Assembly: GCA_903895055.1 (NCBI GenBank)
Contig: CAITSL010000042.1
Location: forward strand, 1 to 11,609
Reading direction: 5' to 3'
Source of the DNA: an uncultured bacterium
Lineage (GTDB): Bacteria > Patescibacteriota > Minisyncoccia > Phycocordibacterales > UBA9973
Length of the DNA: 11,609 bases
The notes beneath the pieces are model-generated. The model was not told where the DNA came from. It did no database searches and saw nothing but the letters and a program-made list of their open reading frames with translations. The stretch's first letter is position 1, and each line of letters begins with the position of its first letter. Both the position numbers and the translations under genes were made by a program. Of this stretch, positions 4,975 through 11,583 are shown one piece after another.

Positions 4975-5265
4975 ATGAAAAAACCATTTTTGTATGCGTC
5001 AGGAGCAGCCTTATATATTGTTCTTATTGTTTTCATTATTAATGCTTTAACTTCTATCTTGCCGGGCAAAACCATCCTGATCCCGATGGTCCTGCTGGGT
5101 CTTTTTGTCTTGTCAGCGGCAATTATGGGATTTTTATTTTTATATGAACCTCTAAATCTTTATTTTGAGAATCATAAAAAAGAAGCCGTTGTTTTTTTTG
5201 CCAAAATCGTAGGATTTTTCGCTGGTTTCGTAGCTCTCTTTTTGATTTTACTTTTTCTTATTTAA
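4975..5265 (+). CDS. small integral membrane protein, three predicted helices
   Basis: A 96-residue inner-membrane protein. Predicted membrane helices: residues 6-26 (LYASGAALYIVLIVFIINALT), 34-57 (TILIPMVLLGLFVLSAAIMGFLFL), and 73-96 (VVFFAKIVGFFAGFVALFLILLFL). A short loop PLNLYFENHKKEA (59-71) sits between helices 2 and 3 and is probably cytoplasmic, judging by its lysines. The N-terminal MKK and hydrophobic segment form a membrane anchor, not a cleaved signal, as no cleavage motif is visible. Similar three-helix proteins are, from memory, common in Parcubacteria-type genomes, with no known function. The extended -10 promoter directly at the start codon predicts a leaderless mRNA. It is monocistronic, with a bidirectional terminator shared with the convergent secreted-protein gene. 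Confidence 0.75.
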   Translation: MKKPFLYASGAALYIVLIVFIINALTSILPGKTILIPMVLLGLFVLSAAIMGFLFLYEPLNLYFENHKKEAVVFFAKIVGFFAGFVALFLILLFLI

Positions 5266-5284
5266 TTTTATTTTTCGGATAAAA

Positions 5285-5314
5285 ACAAAAAACTGCCTTG
5301 GGAGCAGTTTTTTG
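5285..5314. terminator. bidirectional terminator between convergent genes
   Basis: 11-bp stem CAAAAAACTGC/GCAGTTTTTTG (5286-5296/5304-5314) with a 7-base loop. T runs on both strands suit the plus gene ending at 5265 and the minus gene ending at 5336. Confidence 0.88.
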
Positions 5315-5335
5315 TTTAAAATACTTTGGTAAAAT

Positions 5336-5761
5336 TTATTGCGCTTCAGCGGTGGCGTTGGCGGAATCACTGACTCCTACCGGCGCTTTGCAAGCCTTGG
5401 CGGCAGTTCTGAAAGAAGCCCAAGCGCTATTTTTGGCTGTCTTCCAAGCTGTATTCGATGTCTTGATCGAACTCTTGAAAGTGGCCCAAGCTGCTTTTAC
5501 ATCTTTCGCTAATTGAGCTTTAGTAGTATCAGTATAGGCAGTCGCGAGGGCAGTAGCTCTCGCCGTATAAGCTCCCGCTATCTCTTGATTATGTGTGCTG
5601 ATAGCAGTACCCAAGGCAGTCTCTCTAGTATTCACCGCTGCCCCAACGCAAGCGATTGCAGTAGTGGTAGCTGTTGCAGTAGTAGAAGTGGTTTGAGCCA
5701 AAGCCGGCACTGCCACGAGCATCGTGGCCAGAAGCATTAATATTCCTAATGATTTTTTCAT
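5336..5761 (-). CDS. secreted Ala/Thr-rich helical protein with two cysteines
   Basis: A 141-residue exported protein. It begins with a clear Sec signal peptide: MKK, a hydrophobic core (residues 4-18) and VPALA|Q, with cleavage predicted after residue 22. A Thr/Ala linker (24-36) leads to a helical domain from C38 to C124 rich in Ala, Lys and Trp (CVGAAVNTRETAL..., KAAWATFKSSIK, TAWKTAKNSAWASFRTAAKAC). The spacing resembles a small secreted family I recall from CPR bacteria, with segments such as KAAWKAF; that is memory, not a search. The only two cysteines bracket the domain and could form one disulfide tying the helical hairpin ends together. It may lie on the cell surface. The mRNA is predicted leaderless: the -10 ends five bases before the ATG. 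An inverted repeat overlaps the promoter. No enzymatic motif is visible. Confidence 0.8.
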   Translation of the reverse strand: MKKSLGILMLLATMLVAVPALAQTTSTTATATTTAIACVGAAVNTRETALGTAISTHNQEIAGAYTARATALATAYTDTTKAQLAKDVKAAWATFKSSIKTSNTAWKTAKNSAWASFRTAAKACKAPVGVSDSANATAEAQ

Positions 5762-5766
5762 TTTAA

Positions 5767-5800
5767 ATTTTATTCGAATTACTATTTCTTGTAAATTCGA
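5767..5800 (-). promoter_or_regulatory. promoter of the secreted-protein gene with overlapping inverted repeat
   Basis: On the minus strand TTTACA (5790-5795), 17-base spacer, TAAAAT (5767-5772), five bases before the ATG. TCGAATT (5774-5780) and AATTCGA (5794-5800) form a 7-bp inverted repeat with a 13-base gap, centre-to-centre about two helical turns, covering the spacer and -35. This is a plausible repressor operator, though the half sites are AT-rich and short. Confidence 0.5.
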
Positions 5801-5848
5801 CCTTTCTTTTAGAAAGTAGCATTCCTACATGAAAACTTAGTGAAGAAA

Positions 5849-5857
5849 TGATATAAT
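5849..5857 (+). promoter_or_regulatory. extended -10 promoter, leaderless start
   Basis: TGATATAAT with a perfect -10 ending six bases before ATG 5864. No -35 is recognisable. Confidence 0.6.
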
Positions 5858-5863
5858 TAAAAT

Positions 5864-6229
5864 ATGGAAACAAATCCAAAAGAAGAGAATATCTGTTCAG
5901 CTTGCCATCAGCCAGTCTTACCTCAATATTATTTTTGCCCAAACTGCGGAAATAAATTGCATTCGGCTCCCCTTTCGACCACCGCTCAAACCCAAGCCTG
6001 GATCTACGCTTTTTCCATCATCTTGCCGATGATTTGTTTTATTTTTGTGAACAGGTGGCCCGGAGTAAAATATTTTAAATCAAGCGATCCAAAAGTAAAA
6101 CTGATCGGCTATATTGCTTGGGCATTACTTGCCCTTTCTACAGTTTTTGTAATCTATTTTGCAATTGTCTTTACTCGAGAACTGACTCAATCAACCATCA
6201 ATAGCATCAATACTGATATGGGATTTTAA
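5864..6229 (+). CDS. zinc-ribbon membrane protein
   Basis: A 121-residue protein with an N-terminal zinc ribbon followed by two membrane helices. The ribbon is CSAC (residues 11-14) and CPNC (25-28), a complete four-cysteine site of the small zinc-ribbon type found on many bacterial membrane proteins. GNKL follows the second knuckle, as is usual. After a Ser/Thr linker come helix 1 (about 45-63, WIYAFSIILPMICFIFVNR) and helix 2 (80-103, LIGYIAWALLALSTVFVIYFAIVF), with a short basic loop between them. The ribbon is most likely cytosolic. Function is unknown; such domains usually mediate protein contacts. A perfect extended -10 ends six bases before the ATG, predicting a leaderless mRNA, and no other start fits. 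No terminator is seen before the next promoter at 6275. Confidence 0.8.
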   Translation: METNPKEENICSACHQPVLPQYYFCPNCGNKLHSAPLSTTAQTQAWIYAFSIILPMICFIFVNRWPGVKYFKSSDPKVKLIGYIAWALLALSTVFVIYFAIVFTRELTQSTINSINTDMGF

Positions 6230-6274
6230 TAAGTGAACTCGTGGCAAAAAATTATTTCTTTTTGGTTGAAAAGG

Positions 6275-6282
6275 TGTATAAT
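6275..6282 (+). promoter_or_regulatory. promoter of the Cys/His-rich protein gene
   Basis: TGTATAAT with a perfect -10 at 6277-6282. No good -35 stands at the normal distance. RNA start is predicted near 6289, giving a leader of about 66 bases. Confidence 0.45.
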
Positions 6283-6283
6283 G

Positions 6284-6334
6284 GGCTTCTTAAACAAGCC
6301 TGCCTGACAGTCGTAGGGACAAGGTAATAATTAC
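6284..6334 (+). promoter_or_regulatory. GC-rich 5' leader segment, possible regulatory RNA
   Basis: Between AT-rich flanks lies a GC-rich stretch. It holds a hairpin GGCTT/AAGCC (6284-6288/6296-6300), the sequence CCTGACAGTCGTAGGGACAA (6303-6322) and a palindrome GTAATAATTAC (6324-6334). The first hairpin overlaps the predicted RNA start, so it may be DNA rather than RNA structure. I do not recognise a known riboswitch. The shift in composition is the main reason to list it. Confidence 0.3.
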
Positions 6335-6354
6335 AAAATTAATAAAATATATTT

Positions 6355-6663
6355 ATGGAAAATACAAACATGAATAAAAAGTGTGAAGATTGCGCAAAGG
6401 GTGCTTGCCAAGATGGTGCTTGCTGTGGCATGTCTAGGATGGGTATGTACGGACATGGATGCCACGGTGGGAAACATCATTTGGTGAAAATGATTCTAAA
6501 AATCGTCATCGTGATTCTGATTTTCTGGTGCGGCTTCAAGCTCGGCGAAATGACCGGCTTTATTAGGGCCCAATCCGGATATGGAACAATCCAAAGAGGC
6601 AATTTTGGAATGATGCGTGGATACACCAACAACGTTATTCCGCCAACCTCCGTAACTCAATAA
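6355..6663 (+). CDS. Cys/His-rich single-pass membrane protein
   Basis: A 102-residue protein. The N-terminal 42 residues are rich in possible metal ligands: Cys 10, 13, 18, 23, 24 and 36, and His 34, 37, 41 and 42, interspersed with Gly and Met (CGMSRMGMYGHGCHGG). One membrane helix follows at about 44-60 (VKMILKIVIVILIFWCG), then a short Gly/Arg/Met-containing tail (GEMTGFIRAQSGYG...). There is no signal cleavage site, and the N-terminus is probably cytosolic. Binding of soft metals such as copper or zinc is plausible from composition only. ATG 6355 is the first start; a second ATG at 6370 would keep all the cysteines. A strong terminator follows the gene. It has its own promoter and an unusual leader, so expression may be controlled at the RNA level. 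Confidence 0.7.
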   Translation: MENTNMNKKCEDCAKGACQDGACCGMSRMGMYGHGCHGGKHHLVKMILKIVIVILIFWCGFKLGEMTGFIRAQSGYGTIQRGNFGMMRGYTNNVIPPTSVTQ

Positions 6664-6692
6664 TTGAATCTAACGCACAAAAAAATGTGTTC

Positions 6693-6727
6693 AAAAATCG
6701 CCCCGCCTCTGGCGGGGCGATTTTTTG
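6693..6727 (+). terminator. strong rho-independent terminator
   Basis: 15-bp perfect stem: arm 6693-6707 (AAAAATCGCCCCGCC), loop TCT, arm 6711-6725, then a further T. It is the most stable hairpin in the window and isolates the transporter gene from upstream transcription. Confidence 0.95.
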
Positions 6728-6755
6728 TTTCTGTTTGGTGGGATTTGAGCCATTG

Positions 6756-6764
6756 TGCTATAAT
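6756..6764 (+). promoter_or_regulatory. extended -10 promoter of the transporter gene
   Basis: TGCTATAAT (preceded by TTG), ending eight bases before ATG 6773. It predicts a leader of only one or two bases. Confidence 0.6.
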
Positions 6765-6772
6765 TTACCGAT

Positions 6773-7759
6773 ATGGAAAAACACGAACATCCTTTCAGTT
6801 GGGAATCCCTCACCCGTATCGTGGTAGTGGGAGTGATTGTGTATCTGTGTTGGAGAGCGCTTTCGGTGCTTCCTATTATCATCATCGCTTTCGTCCTGAC
6901 AGCCGCTTTTTATCCTCTGGTTAAAAAACTGAAAAATTTGACCAAGATGCCACTAATACTTTCTATTTTTTTAGTTTTAATCGTACCGATTGTTCCTTTT
7001 GTTCTTTTGGGATATATCTTTATTCCTCGCATTGTACAAGAAATTCCGGTTTTATTGGCCAGTTTGAATACTATTATTAGTCATTCCTCTTGGTTTGGAA
7101 ATTTTAATCTTTTCGCTTATTTTCAATCTCATTTCGATTATACAACGGCCACCACTACCACCGTAAATATCGCTTTTCTTATTTTTTCTATTATTAGCAC
7201 CATCGTTCTGACATTTTTCTTAATGTACGATTTTGAAAGATTGTTTGAATTGTCTTTACATGTGGTTCCGGGCAGAGAAAGAGGGAGAATCAAAGAGCTG
7301 CTCAGAGAAATCGGCTTGGTGATTGGAAAATATATTCGTGGAAATCTTTTGATCTCCGTGATTTGTGGCATTATCGTTTTTGTCGGACTTTCACTTTTGC
7401 ATGTGCCTTTTGCTTTACCGCTTGCGATCTTTGCGGCAATCATTGATTTACTTCCTCTGGTTGGTCAGACAATCGGAGCAATTCCCGCAGTCATTATCGG
7501 TTTTGGAGTATCGCCCATCACCGGAGTGTTGGTAATAATATTGCACCTGCTCTATCAGCAAGCTGAAAACGGGATCATCTCGCCGATGATTTATAATAAG
7601 GCGCTCAACCTCTACCCTTCTGTTGTTTTTTTGTCGGTCTTGCTTGGGGCAAGCCTCTTTGGCATCCTTGGAGCCTTCCTATCTCTCCCGATAGCCGCCA
7701 GCATTCCGGCGATTATTCACTATCATAAAAATTACAAATTGCGACATGACAATTTGTAA
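6773..7759 (+). CDS. AI-2E family transporter (PerM/UPF0118)
   Basis: A 328-residue inner-membrane protein of the AI-2E/PerM (UPF0118) superfamily, whose members export varied small molecules or act as Na+(Li+)/H+ antiporters. Membrane helices are seen near residues 14-26, 30-47, 60-84, 133-151, 191-209, 211-227, 231-247, 250-261 and 283-315, with the family's extracytoplasmic insert at about 85-130. Signature segments are IGKYIRGNLLISVICGI (184-200), DLLPLVGQTIGAIPAVIIGF (225-244) and QQAENGIISPMIYNKALNLYP (262-282). The C-terminus has FGILGAFLSLPIAA (296-309), matching the usual GilGmllavPlaA. The length is slightly below the typical 340-370 and the protein appears complete. The substrate cannot be told from sequence, and a role in AI-2 signalling should not be assumed. 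The predicted mRNA is nearly leaderless. The gene ends three bases from a convergent gene without a visible terminator. Confidence 0.9.
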   Translation: MEKHEHPFSWESLTRIVVVGVIVYLCWRALSVLPIIIIAFVLTAAFYPLVKKLKNLTKMPLILSIFLVLIVPIVPFVLLGYIFIPRIVQEIPVLLASLNTIISHSSWFGNFNLFAYFQSHFDYTTATTTTVNIAFLIFSIISTIVLTFFLMYDFERLFELSLHVVPGRERGRIKELLREIGLVIGKYIRGNLLISVICGIIVFVGLSLLHVPFALPLAIFAAIIDLLPLVGQTIGAIPAVIIGFGVSPITGVLVIILHLLYQQAENGIISPMIYNKALNLYPSVVFLSVLLGASLFGILGAFLSLPIAASIPAIIHYHKNYKLRHDNL

Positions 7760-7762
7760 AAT

Positions 7763-8131
7763 TTAGATCTTTTTCTTTTTAGCTTTCTTTTCAAAACCTT
7801 TTCGAGCATTTTTTAAATGTTCGGCAAAAGCTTTTATTTGGGGAGCATGCTCTTGATACTGTTTGCTGTAATTTTGAGCAAGACCCTCCACTATTTGGTG
7901 ATAAATCGGCTCACTCACGTCTTCTATCGTTCTCATTTTTTGGACTACTTCTTTTTCCATCTTGGTCATCCATATTTTTGCTTTCGCTTGATTCTTTTTG
8001 GCATTGGGACCCAGGAAATAATACGCTCCCGCTCCTAAGGCTGCCACTCCAGCGCCAATTGCTATGGTTTTACCTACTGACATTTTATTTTTCTTTTTTT
8101 GTTTTATTTCTTTTTTTTGTTTATTTTCCAT
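7763..8131 (-). CDS. small basic protein with one membrane/hydrophobic segment
   Basis: A 122-residue protein. The Lys-rich N-terminus (1-17, including KQKKEIKQKKKNK) is followed by a glycine-alanine hydrophobic segment (MSVGKTIAIGAGVAALGAGAYYFLGP, 17-42) that looks like a single membrane helix with small-residue packing. The rest (43-122) is a charged, mostly helical domain with EEVVQK-type heptad character and a poly-Lys end. It resembles in layout the YtxH-like proteins and a family I recall in CPR genomes ending the hydrophobic segment in YYFLGP. The start is uncertain: ATG 8131 keeps the poly-Lys prefix, ATG 8083 gives a 106-residue protein starting at MSVGKT. Neither has a good ribosome site, although AGAAAA precedes 8083. 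It follows the 8160-8411 gene by 28 bases and is probably co-transcribed with it. Confidence 0.68.
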   Translation of the reverse strand: MENKQKKEIKQKKKNKMSVGKTIAIGAGVAALGAGAYYFLGPNAKKNQAKAKIWMTKMEKEVVQKMRTIEDVSEPIYHQIVEGLAQNYSKQYQEHAPQIKAFAEHLKNARKGFEKKAKKKKI

Positions 8132-8159
8132 TTTTTTATTTTTATTTTTAATAATTATT

Positions 8160-8411
8160 TTATTCTTTTCGACCCTTTCTTTTTTTCCCAAAGAGAAAAC
8201 GAAACACAGTGCTTTCTCGCATCTCTTGAAATATATCTTTAGTAGTATCACTGATTTTATCGATATCATGCTCTATCCGCTCCATAATCCGCGAAAAGGT
8301 ACGCATGATGCGAAGCAGGTAAATCAAAAATACCGCGACCAATATCCACAAAGTAACAAAGCCAATCGAAGAAATAAAAAAGAAAATCTCTGATTGTGTA
8401 AGTGTATTCAT
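8160..8411 (-). CDS. small single-pass membrane protein with amphipathic tail
   Basis: An 83-residue protein. One long membrane helix (residues 9-34, IFFFISSIGFVTLWILVAVFLIYLLR) is followed by a charged helix (35-66, FSRIMERIEHDIDKISDTTKDIF) with heptad-like spacing that could form a coiled coil. The tail is strongly basic (KKRKGRKE). The same organisation, one membrane helix plus cytosolic coiled coil and basic end, occurs in the next gene, so the two may act together at the membrane; that is inference. Function is unknown. Start ATG 8411 is fixed by TATAAT ending six bases upstream, predicting a leaderless mRNA. It shares a 57-base divergent intergenic region with the glycosyltransferase operon. 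Confidence 0.72.
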   Translation of the reverse strand: MNTLTQSEIFFFISSIGFVTLWILVAVFLIYLLRIMRTFSRIMERIEHDIDKISDTTKDIFQEMRESTVFRFLFGKKRKGRKE

Positions 8412-8417
8412 AATGTT

Positions 8418-8446
8418 ATTATACTACTTGTCTAGGAAAAAGCTAA
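8418..8446 (-). promoter_or_regulatory. leaderless promoter of the minus-strand membrane protein pair
   Basis: On the minus strand TTAGCT (8441-8446), 17-base spacer, perfect TATAAT (8418-8423), six bases before ATG 8411. It interleaves with the divergent glycosyltransferase promoter, so the two may compete. Confidence 0.55.
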
Positions 8447-8458
8447 TAAGGTTATATT
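8428..8458 (+). promoter_or_regulatory. promoter of the glycosyltransferase operon
   Basis: TTGTCT (8428-8433) with TTATAT (8452-8457, spacer 18) or TATATT (8453-8458, spacer 19). The -10 ends 10-11 bases before ATG 8469, predicting a leader of only a few bases. Confidence 0.4.
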
Positions 8459-8468
8459 AAGAATACTA

Positions 8469-9197
8469 ATGAATAAAAAACTAAAAGTGATTGCCGTACT
8501 TCCTGCTTTTAATGCTGAAAAAACTTTAGAAAAAACAGTGGGGGAAATTCCGAAGAATATTGTGGATGAAATAATTTTAGTTGACGACAGTAGCACTGAT
8601 CAAACATTTGATTTAGCTCGAAAGCTTAATTTGACTGTATCTCGCCACGATCAAAATAAAGGCTACGGAGCCAATCAAAAAACATGTTATCATCTGGCCT
8701 TAGAAAAAGACGCGGATATTATCGTGATGATTCATCCTGATTATCAATATGATCCGAAAGTGATTAAATATTTAGTGAGCTTTATCGAAGAGGGATACGC
8801 TGAAGTAATGCTCGGCACGAGAATCCGATCTCGAAAAGAAGCTTTGGCAGGAGGCATGCCTCTCTATAAATACTTTGCCAATCGAATGCTCACTTTTTTG
8901 GAAAACGTGTTAAGCGGATATAATTTATCCGAATGGCACACTGGCCTGAGGGCTTACAAGCGAGAAGTGTTGGAAAGGGTCAATTATGATAAATTTTCTG
9001 ATGACTTTGTTTTTGATACTCAAATGCTTTTTGCCATAGTGGAAAAAGGTTTTAAAATTGACGAAATCCCCGTCCCGGTGAGATATTCTTCTCTAGCTTC
9101 TTCCATTAATTTTTCCAGAAGTTTGAAGTATGGTTTTTTGACTCTGGTAATTGCCTTCCGGTTTTTTTTAAAAAGAATTTTTCGACTAAAAAAATGA
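8469..9197 (+). CDS. GT2 family glycosyltransferase (polyprenyl-phosphate sugar synthase-like)
   Basis: A 242-residue GT-A fold transferase of family GT2, in the dolichyl-phosphate-mannose synthase-like group. It moves a sugar from a nucleotide donor, probably onto a polyprenyl phosphate at the inner face of the membrane. Motifs: LPAFNAEKTL (11-20), the nucleotide-binding VDDSSTD (38-44), NKGYGAN (63-69), the metal site HPDYQYDP (89-96, the DxD equivalent being around D91), and the acceptor-side EWHTGLRAYKREVL (155-168) with DDFVFDTQ (178-185). There is no GtrB-like pair of C-terminal membrane helices; only one hydrophobic patch (221-234) with a basic end (FLKRIFRLKK) could dock it to the membrane. 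It overlaps the next gene by four bases (ATGA), so translation is coupled. The neighbours, two polyprenyl-sugar-dependent transferases, support the role. The sugar is unknown. Confidence 0.87.
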   Translation: MNKKLKVIAVLPAFNAEKTLEKTVGEIPKNIVDEIILVDDSSTDQTFDLARKLNLTVSRHDQNKGYGANQKTCYHLALEKDADIIVMIHPDYQYDPKVIKYLVSFIEEGYAEVMLGTRIRSRKEALAGGMPLYKYFANRMLTFLENVLSGYNLSEWHTGLRAYKREVLERVNYDKFSDDFVFDTQMLFAIVEKGFKIDEIPVPVRYSSLASSINFSRSLKYGFLTLVIAFRFFLKRIFRLKK

Positions 9198-10807
9198 AAA
9201 ATAGATTTCTGACAATCTCAATCGTAATATTATTTATATCCTTTTTTGCTCTTTTAAATTGGGATTCTTTCTCGGCTCCATTTGAACGCGATGAAGGTGA
9301 ATATGCCTATTCGGCTTGGCTGCTTCGAACTGGAGGCACCCCCTACCAAGATTCGTTTTTACAAAAACCACCAATGATTATTTATACTTATTTAGCTGGA
9401 CAAATTGTGAGCCCTTTCGCAGTTTGGCCACCCAGAGCCATCGCCGCCATTTTCACTTTTTTGACTTCAATTTTGGTAGGTTTAATCGCCCTGAAAGAGT
9501 GGGGTAAAACTGCCGGTATATTCTCCGCTTTTTTGTTTTTGCCCATGACTTGCTTTCCCCCGCTGACTCCTTTTGCCGCCAATACTGAAAAATTTATGAT
9601 TTTGCCTATGGTCGCGCTTCTCGCTCTTTTTGTTTACTACAAAAATAGTCAAAAATTATGGCCCTATATTGCTTCGGGCCTTTTGGGAACTTTGGCAATT
9701 TTTTATAAGCCGATTTGCCTGCCGGTAATTCTTTTTATCGTTATTTTTTATTTACTTAAACTTTATCGTTCTTCCGTTCCAAACAATTTTCGGATTCTTA
9801 TCAAGCCGATTCTCTTGGTGAGCGCAACTGCTTTTATTACAGCTATTGTATTATTAATTCCTTTCTTAAAGGTTTGGCCTAATTTTTTCCAAGAAGTTTT
9901 TACTTTTAATTTTTTTTATGCGAGCACTTTTAATAATCCTCTGGGTAATTTGATTGGTTATTTGTCCAAGTTTTTGCATTATTGGTGGATTTTATTGTTT
10001 CTGCCACTGGGATTATTTTTTGAAAAACCAAAAAATATTTTATATTATTTTGCATTATTTTTGATTTCTTTATTGACTGTATTTTCTTCTCCCATTGGTC
10101 ATTATTATTTAATTTTAATGCCATTTTTAGCCTTACTCGGTGGAGCTTTATTCAATTCTTTCTTAGAATTATTCCCAAACCAAAAGAAGATTCTAATTGC
10201 TTCTATCGCCTTACCAGTTATTCTTTTGATTATGCTTGCTCCCTTTCAAGGACAATTTTCTTTGAGTCCAGAAAAACTTTCGGAATGGATTTACGGAACG
10301 GTTAATCCATTTGGTGAATCGCGTGAAGTAGCGAGTCATTTGGCCGAAATTACCGATTCAAATGATCTGGTTTTTGTGGCCGGTTCGGAACCGCAAATTT
10401 ATTATTATGCCAGACGAAAAAGTGATACTCGTTTTGTCATTACTTACCCGCTCAATATAACGACGCCTTATCGAGAAGGATACCAGAGAGAGCTGGTGGC
10501 TGAGCTTGAAAAAAATCCCCCAAAAGCAATAGTTATTTCTCAAAGAACTCTTTCCGGTCTTTGGAATGAAGGAAGTCCTAAAATTTTTATAAACTATTTC
10601 AATGATCTCGTTTCTAAAAATTATCATACTATCGGAGGATATGTCTGGGACGATGGTGAACACGGTCACTGGCAAGAACCAATAAATACTGAAGAAATCC
10701 CAAATGCCAGTTTATTGTTGCTGGAAAAAATAGCTAAAAGATTTAAGATTATATCAAGTCTTCCATTAAAATTTTTATGTCCAAGAAAAAGCTTATCTTT
10801 ATATTAG
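9194..10807 (+). CDS. GT39/ArnT-like membrane glycosyltransferase, paralogue 1
   Basis: A 537-residue polytopic GT-C fold transferase of the PMT/ArnT (GT39/GT83-like) superfamily, taking a sugar from a polyprenyl-phosphate carrier on the outer face of the membrane and passing it to a protein or glycan. After the first membrane helix (6-22) comes the catalytic-loop acid motif RDEGEYAY (32-39), then LQKPP (56-60) and PPRAIAA (79-85), all diagnostic. NTEKF (residues 130-134) and FYKP follow the third and later helices. About ten helices run to residue 350. The C-terminal 190 residues are soluble, with VFVAGSEPQIYYYARRK resembling the periplasmic domain of the family. It starts by ATGA overlap with the GT2 gene and its last 31 bases overlap paralogue 2, an unusually long overlap that suggests a changed stop. 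Acceptor and sugar are unknown. Confidence 0.87.
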   Translation: MKNRFLTISIVILFISFFALLNWDSFSAPFERDEGEYAYSAWLLRTGGTPYQDSFLQKPPMIIYTYLAGQIVSPFAVWPPRAIAAIFTFLTSILVGLIALKEWGKTAGIFSAFLFLPMTCFPPLTPFAANTEKFMILPMVALLALFVYYKNSQKLWPYIASGLLGTLAIFYKPICLPVILFIVIFYLLKLYRSSVPNNFRILIKPILLVSATAFITAIVLLIPFLKVWPNFFQEVFTFNFFYASTFNNPLGNLIGYLSKFLHYWWILLFLPLGLFFEKPKNILYYFALFLISLLTVFSSPIGHYYLILMPFLALLGGALFNSFLELFPNQKKILIASIALPVILLIMLAPFQGQFSLSPEKLSEWIYGTVNPFGESREVASHLAEITDSNDLVFVAGSEPQIYYYARRKSDTRFVITYPLNITTPYREGYQRELVAELEKNPPKAIVISQRTLSGLWNEGSPKIFINYFNDLVSKNYHTIGGYVWDDGEHGHWQEPINTEEIPNASLLLLEKIAKRFKIISSLPLKFLCPRKSLSLY

Positions 10808-11583
10808 CGGGAGCAGGAGTGGCTCTTTTGGCTATAATCCTGCGCTGGAATAGTTTAAATATTCCCCTAATCCGCGACGAAGGAGAATATGCTTATTCGG
10901 CTTGGCTCTTATTAAAAGGAATTCCACCTTATTTAAATTCTTTTCTCCAAAAACCACCCCTGATTATTTATAGCTACGCCCTGCCACAACTATTTGGTCT
11001 TATAAAACCCTGGGCATTTAGGTTTTTAGCTTATTTATTTGTCTTAGTGGCAACTTTTTTTACGGGGCTAATTGTCAAAAAGGAATATGGTACGCGGGCC
11101 GGCATTTATGCGATGCTCTTGTTTACTCCTATGGTATTACTGCCCCATTTGGAACAATTTACGGCCAATACAGAAATGTTTTTATTATTGCCACTAATGG
11201 CTCTTTGTTATCTTTACACTTTGAAAAGAGAAAACGCTTCTTTCGGATATTTATTTTTGGCTGGTTTTTTGGGAGGAATTACTCTTTTATATAAACCCAC
11301 GGTAGCTCCGATTTTAATTTTTCTATTTATTGTCTGGTTAGTGGAAATTTACAAAAAAAATCCAAGTTTTTATAATTCGGCAAAAGTGTTGGGTGGTTGG
11401 TTTCTGGGAGCTATCGTTTCCGCTATTTTGAGCTTGGGATATTTCTGGCACCAAGATCATTTGCATTCTTTATTGAATATTTTGCAATTTGTGTGGCTTC
11501 TTCTTGAGAGAGTTCAGATTTTCTGTTTGATTTTGGTTCGGAGTCTATCTCTTCTGGGAGAGTGCCTTTTACTAACTCATTAA
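10777..11583 (+). CDS. GT39/ArnT-like membrane glycosyltransferase, paralogue 2, 3'-disrupted
   Basis: Tandem paralogue of the preceding gene, with the same RDEGEYAYSAWLL (33-45), FLQKPPLIIY (56-65), TANTEMFLLLP and LYKP motifs in the same order. It would have the same role, with a different sugar or acceptor. The open frame stops at only 268 residues, while the family and paralogue 1 need about 500. Similarity to paralogue 1 holds to about residue 225 (YFWHQ, base 11450). The next 40 residues (LLLERVQIFCLILVRSLSLLGECLLLTH) look like antisense of a charged minus-strand protein and are not family-like. So the real gene is cut near 11450-11490 by a rearrangement, insertion or assembly join. The intact-looking portion covers only the first half of the membrane domain and should not be functional as drawn. 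Confidence 0.75.
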   Translation: MSKKKLIFILAGAGVALLAIILRWNSLNIPLIRDEGEYAYSAWLLLKGIPPYLNSFLQKPPLIIYSYALPQLFGLIKPWAFRFLAYLFVLVATFFTGLIVKKEYGTRAGIYAMLLFTPMVLLPHLEQFTANTEMFLLLPLMALCYLYTLKRENASFGYLFLAGFLGGITLLYKPTVAPILIFLFIVWLVEIYKKNPSFYNSAKVLGGWFLGAIVSAILSLGYFWHQDHLHSLLNILQFVWLLLERVQIFCLILVRSLSLLGECLLLTH

